In this document: positions 20,592 to 23,307 of the stretch, piece after piece
How the letters are laid out: each line of letters starts with the position of its first letter
How positions within the stretch are numbered: the first letter of the stretch is position 1
Assembly: GCA_028699175.1 (NCBI GenBank)
Contig: JAQVVC010000007.1
Span: 1 to 23,307, forward strand
Reading direction: 5' to 3'
From: Bacilli bacterium
GTDB taxonomy: Bacteria; Bacillota_I; Bacilli_A; RF39; UBA660
Length of the DNA: 23,307 nucleotides
Made by a program: the position numbers and the translations under genes
The notes under the pieces: model-generated
The model's database searches: none
The model's input: the letters and a program-made list of their open reading frames with translations, nothing else
Told to the model about the DNA's origin: nothing

Positions 20592-23225
20592 ATGGCTAAA
20601 TACGTATATTTATTTAAAGAAGGATCTAAAGAAATGAAAAATTTATTAGGAGGGAAAGGTTCTAATTTAGCGGAAATGACTAAAATAGGATTGCCAGTTC
20701 CTCAAGGATTTATTGTTTCTACAGAAGCATGTCTTAATTATTATGAAAACAAAGAATCTATTAGTGATGATGTTATTAATCAAGTTTTTCAAGCTATGAC
20801 TAAATTAGAAAAAATTACTAATAAAAAATTCGGTGATGCAAAGAAACCATTACTTGTATCAGTTCGTAGTGGGGCAAGAGCAAGTATGCCGGGAATGATG
20901 GATACAGTTTTAAATTTAGGAATTAATGATGAAGTATGTGAAGGATTAGCTAAATTAACTAATAATCCCCGATTTGCTTATGATACATATCGAAGATTTA
21001 TTCAGATGTTTGCTGATGTCGTTATGGGCTATCCGAAAGCTTCTTTTGAAAGATTTTTTGATCATCTTAAATCAGAAAAAAAAGTTAAAGATGATAGTGA
21101 ATTAACAACTGAAGATATGAAAGATGTAGTAGAAGCTTTTAAAGAAAATTATCTTAAAATTGCCGGAAAAAGTTTTCCCCTTGATCCTAAAGAACAATTA
21201 ATTGAAGCAATTAAAGCCGTCTTTAGGAGTTGGAATAACGAAAGAGCGAATGTTTATCGCCGGCTTAATAATATTCCTTCTTCATGGGGAACAGCTGTTA
21301 ATGTTCAAGAAATGGTTTATGGTAATATGGGATTAGAATCAGGTAGCGGAGTTGCCTTTTCTAGAAATCCATCAACAGGTGAAAATGAAATATATGGTGA
21401 ATATATCTTAAATGCTCAAGGTGAAGATGTTGTGGCTGGTATCAGAACTCCCGAACCAATTAGTAATTTAAAAACTCAAATGCCGAAAGTATATGAAGAA
21501 TTAGTAAAAAATGCGAAAATATTAGAAAATCATTATCATGATATGCAAGATATGGAATTTACAATTGAAAATAATAAATTATATATGCTTCAAACTAGAA
21601 ATGGCAAAAGAACAGCAACAGCAGCTATTAAAATAGCAGTTGATTTAACTAATGAAGGTAAAATTACAAAAAAAGAAGCTATTATGCAAGTAAATCCTAA
21701 TCAATTAGATGCTCTTTTACATCCTACTTTTAGTAATGATGCAATTAAAAATAATAAAGCAATATCAACTGGTTTAGGAGCATCACCAGGAGCAGCAACC
21801 GGAAAATTATATTTTACCGCAGAAGACATCATAAAAACTTATGAAAAAGGTGAAAAAGGTTTAATTTTAGCAAGACTAGAAACAAGTCCAGAAGATATTG
21901 AAGGAATGAATCTTGCTAGTGGGATTTTAACGATAAGAGGTGGTATGACATCTCATGCGGCAGTAGTGGCTAGAGGAATGGGAAAGTGCGCTGTATGTGG
22001 CTGTGAAGAATTAAGATTAAATGAAAAAAATAAAACAATAACTACCAAAGATAATATAATTATAAAAGAAGGAGATTTTATAAGTCTTGATGGGAGTACT
22101 GGAAAAGTATATATCGGTTTACTTGAAACTTCTAAAGCTTTACTAAGTAAAGATTATAAAACTTTTATGACTTGGGTAGATGAAATAAGAGATTTAAAAA
22201 TTAGAACTAATGCTGATTTACCTAAAGATGCTATAATAGCTAAAGAATTTGGGGCTGAGGGAATTGGTTTATGTCGAACTGAGCATATGTTTTTCGAAGA
22301 AGCTCGAATCTTTTCTTTTCGTAAAATGATTTTGTCTAATAATACGGAAGAACGAATAAAAGCTTTAAAAGATATTCTTCCTCAACAAATAAAAGATTTT
22401 GAAGGATTATTTAGATGTATGAGTCCATATCCTGTAATAATAAGATACTTAGATCCTCCTTTACATGAATTTTTACCTAAAGAAGATCAAGAAATTAATA
22501 ATTTGGCGAAAGACTTAAAAATAAATATTAATGATTTAAAAGCAAGAATTACAGAATTGACAGAATTAAATCCGATGATGGGACATCGCGGATGTCGTAT
22601 TGCTATTACTTATCCTGAAGTGGCTACAATGCAAACCCAAGCTATAATAAAAGCTGCTATTAATGTTACTAAAGAAGGTAAGAAAGTATGTCCCGAATTA
22701 ATGATTCCTTTAATAGGTGATAAAAATGAACTAGCTTATCTAACAAATATTATTAAAGTAGAAGCCGATAAATTAATAAAGCAAGCAAAAATAAAATTAA
22801 AATATTATATTGGAACCATGATAGAATTACCTAGAGCAGCATTATTAGCTGATGAAATTGCTGAGTATGCGGAATTTTTCTCCTTTGGAACAAATGATTT
22901 AACCCAAATGACTTATGGCTTTTCTAGAGATGATGCTAGCAAGTTTTTAACAGATTATTATCAAAAACAAATATTCGAGTTTGATCCTTTTGAAAGAATT
23001 GATCAAAATGGAGTAGGAAAATTAATTGAAATAGCTATTAATAAAGGTAGAAATGTAAATCCGGATTTAGAAATCGGCATATGTGGTGAACATGGTGGTG
23101 AACCAAGTAGCATTGAATTTTGTTATCAAACAGGCATGAATTATGTATCTTGTTCCCCATATCGAGTTCCGATAGCTAAACTTGCAGCAGCTCAAGCCAC
23201 AATAAAGTTAAAGGGGCAGAACTAA
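20592..23225 (+). CDS. ppdK: Pyruvate, phosphate dikinase
   Basis: Interconverts pyruvate + ATP + phosphate and PEP + AMP + pyrophosphate; in fermentative Firmicutes it often works as part of pyrophosphate-linked glycolysis. Domains in order: N-terminal ATP-grasp nucleotide domain (about 1-340, GGKGSNLAEM, VSVRSGA, the pair RNPSTGE and MEFTIE); central swivelling phosphohistidine domain with H455 in GGMTSHAAVVARG; and the C-terminal PEP/pyruvate TIM barrel (about 510-877, GLCRTEHMF, MMGHRGCR, GTNDLTQM and C831 in GICGEHGGEP). H455 and C831 have the same numbers as the catalytic residues of the Clostridium symbiosum enzyme. 877 aa, complete. The SD AAAGGG (20580-20585) is 6 nt upstream. It is likely co-transcribed with the gene at 19908. 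Confidence 0.97.
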   Translation: MAKYVYLFKEGSKEMKNLLGGKGSNLAEMTKIGLPVPQGFIVSTEACLNYYENKESISDDVINQVFQAMTKLEKITNKKFGDAKKPLLVSVRSGARASMPGMMDTVLNLGINDEVCEGLAKLTNNPRFAYDTYRRFIQMFADVVMGYPKASFERFFDHLKSEKKVKDDSELTTEDMKDVVEAFKENYLKIAGKSFPLDPKEQLIEAIKAVFRSWNNERANVYRRLNNIPSSWGTAVNVQEMVYGNMGLESGSGVAFSRNPSTGENEIYGEYILNAQGEDVVAGIRTPEPISNLKTQMPKVYEELVKNAKILENHYHDMQDMEFTIENNKLYMLQTRNGKRTATAAIKIAVDLTNEGKITKKEAIMQVNPNQLDALLHPTFSNDAIKNNKAISTGLGASPGAATGKLYFTAEDIIKTYEKGEKGLILARLETSPEDIEGMNLASGILTIRGGMTSHAAVVARGMGKCAVCGCEELRLNEKNKTITTKDNIIIKEGDFISLDGSTGKVYIGLLETSKALLSKDYKTFMTWVDEIRDLKIRTNADLPKDAIIAKEFGAEGIGLCRTEHMFFEEARIFSFRKMILSNNTEERIKALKDILPQQIKDFEGLFRCMSPYPVIIRYLDPPLHEFLPKEDQEINNLAKDLKININDLKARITELTELNPMMGHRGCRIAITYPEVATMQTQAIIKAAINVTKEGKKVCPELMIPLIGDKNELAYLTNIIKVEADKLIKQAKIKLKYYIGTMIELPRAALLADEIAEYAEFFSFGTNDLTQMTYGFSRDDASKFLTDYYQKQIFEFDPFERIDQNGVGKLIEIAINKGRNVNPDLEIGICGEHGGEPSSIEFCYQTGMNYVSCSPYRVPIAKLAAAQATIKLKGQN

Positions 23226-23307
23226 GACTCTAATATCTCTTTAAATAAGACTTTTACTATATATAAAGGATTTAAAGAATATTAAAATAAATATTAAAGA
23301 CTGAGAT
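23226..23307. other. Region after ppdK, nothing assigned
   Basis: 82 nt of AT-rich DNA to the window end. I see no clear hairpin terminator for ppdK and no start with an SD. On the minus strand a short open stretch (23307 to about 23241) could be the end of a convergent gene, but it is too short to support. Confidence 0.5.

Noticed and set aside
218..23225. Mycoplasma-type code with TGA as Trp
   Set aside because: No long ORF has internal TGA, Trp is always TGG, and TGA serves as stop at 17076-17078 and 8136-8134.

Overview
The window looks like chromosome from a very AT-rich, Gram-positive-type bacterium, probably an uncultured low-GC member of the class Bacilli near the Mollicutes/Erysipelotrichales side. 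The reasons are strong A/T codon bias, Bacillus-like tRNAs, Bacillus-type synteny (rnc-smc, sirA-yneF, yceD-rpmF), a short SMC of the length seen in mycoplasmas, and a pyruvate,phosphate dikinase. The genetic code is the standard bacterial one: long ORFs carry no internal TGA, Trp is TGG, and TGA is used as a stop at least twice (17076-17078 on +, 8136-8134 on -). I cannot name the genus. There are no phage genes, insertion sequences or CRISPR arrays, so this is mostly core genome with lineage-specific surface genes.

Layout. 1-79: start of an unknown gene on the minus strand, cut by the window edge. 218-3798: rnc-smc, closed by a strong terminator; the ftsY that often follows is absent. 3879-6112: an envelope-type operon of a SpoIIP-family amidase, a small membrane protein and a sugar-transfer-type ATP-grasp enzyme. 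6172-6248: tRNA-Arg(TCT). 6372-8120: an acyl-CoA synthetase, convergent with a minus-strand phosphoglycosyl transferase (8134-8703). 8809-12266: a small beta-barrel-like protein, a degenerate PfkB-family protein, an Smr-domain protein, obgE and a BtpA-family TIM barrel. 12330-13631: a SirA-like DnaA inhibitor, yneF, yceD/DUF177 and rpmF. 13693-14289: a zinc-ribbon membrane protein, convergent with a minus-strand LigD-like phosphoesterase-polymerase (14292-15716). 15831-18915: two unknown proteins (one membrane anchored), tRNA-Met and a large multidomain surface protein. 18967-23225: a Xer-type recombinase, an unknown membrane-anchored protein and ppdK.

How the genes fit together. RNase III, ObgE, YceD, L32 and the tRNAs serve ribosome and RNA metabolism. 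SMC, the Xer recombinase, the SirA-like protein and the LigD-like protein concern chromosome replication, segregation and repair. SpoIIP, the ATP-grasp enzyme, the acyl-CoA synthetase, the sugar transferase and several anchored proteins concern the envelope. Two proteins are from families best known in sporulation (SpoIIP, SirA), so either the lineage sporulates or these factors have been kept for vegetative division and replication control.

Points that stand out: the probable SirA in conserved synteny with YneF; a LigD-type protein with PE and POL domains but no ligase; a sugar transferase with Asn where the catalytic Asp belongs; a PfkB-family protein that has lost its GAGD motif; perfect inverted repeats at both tRNA promoters; and a repeated promoter design in which the -10 box lies just upstream of the Shine-Dalgarno (SD) sequence, giving very short 5' leaders. 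Several CDS starts were moved inward because the most upstream possible start overlaps the SD.
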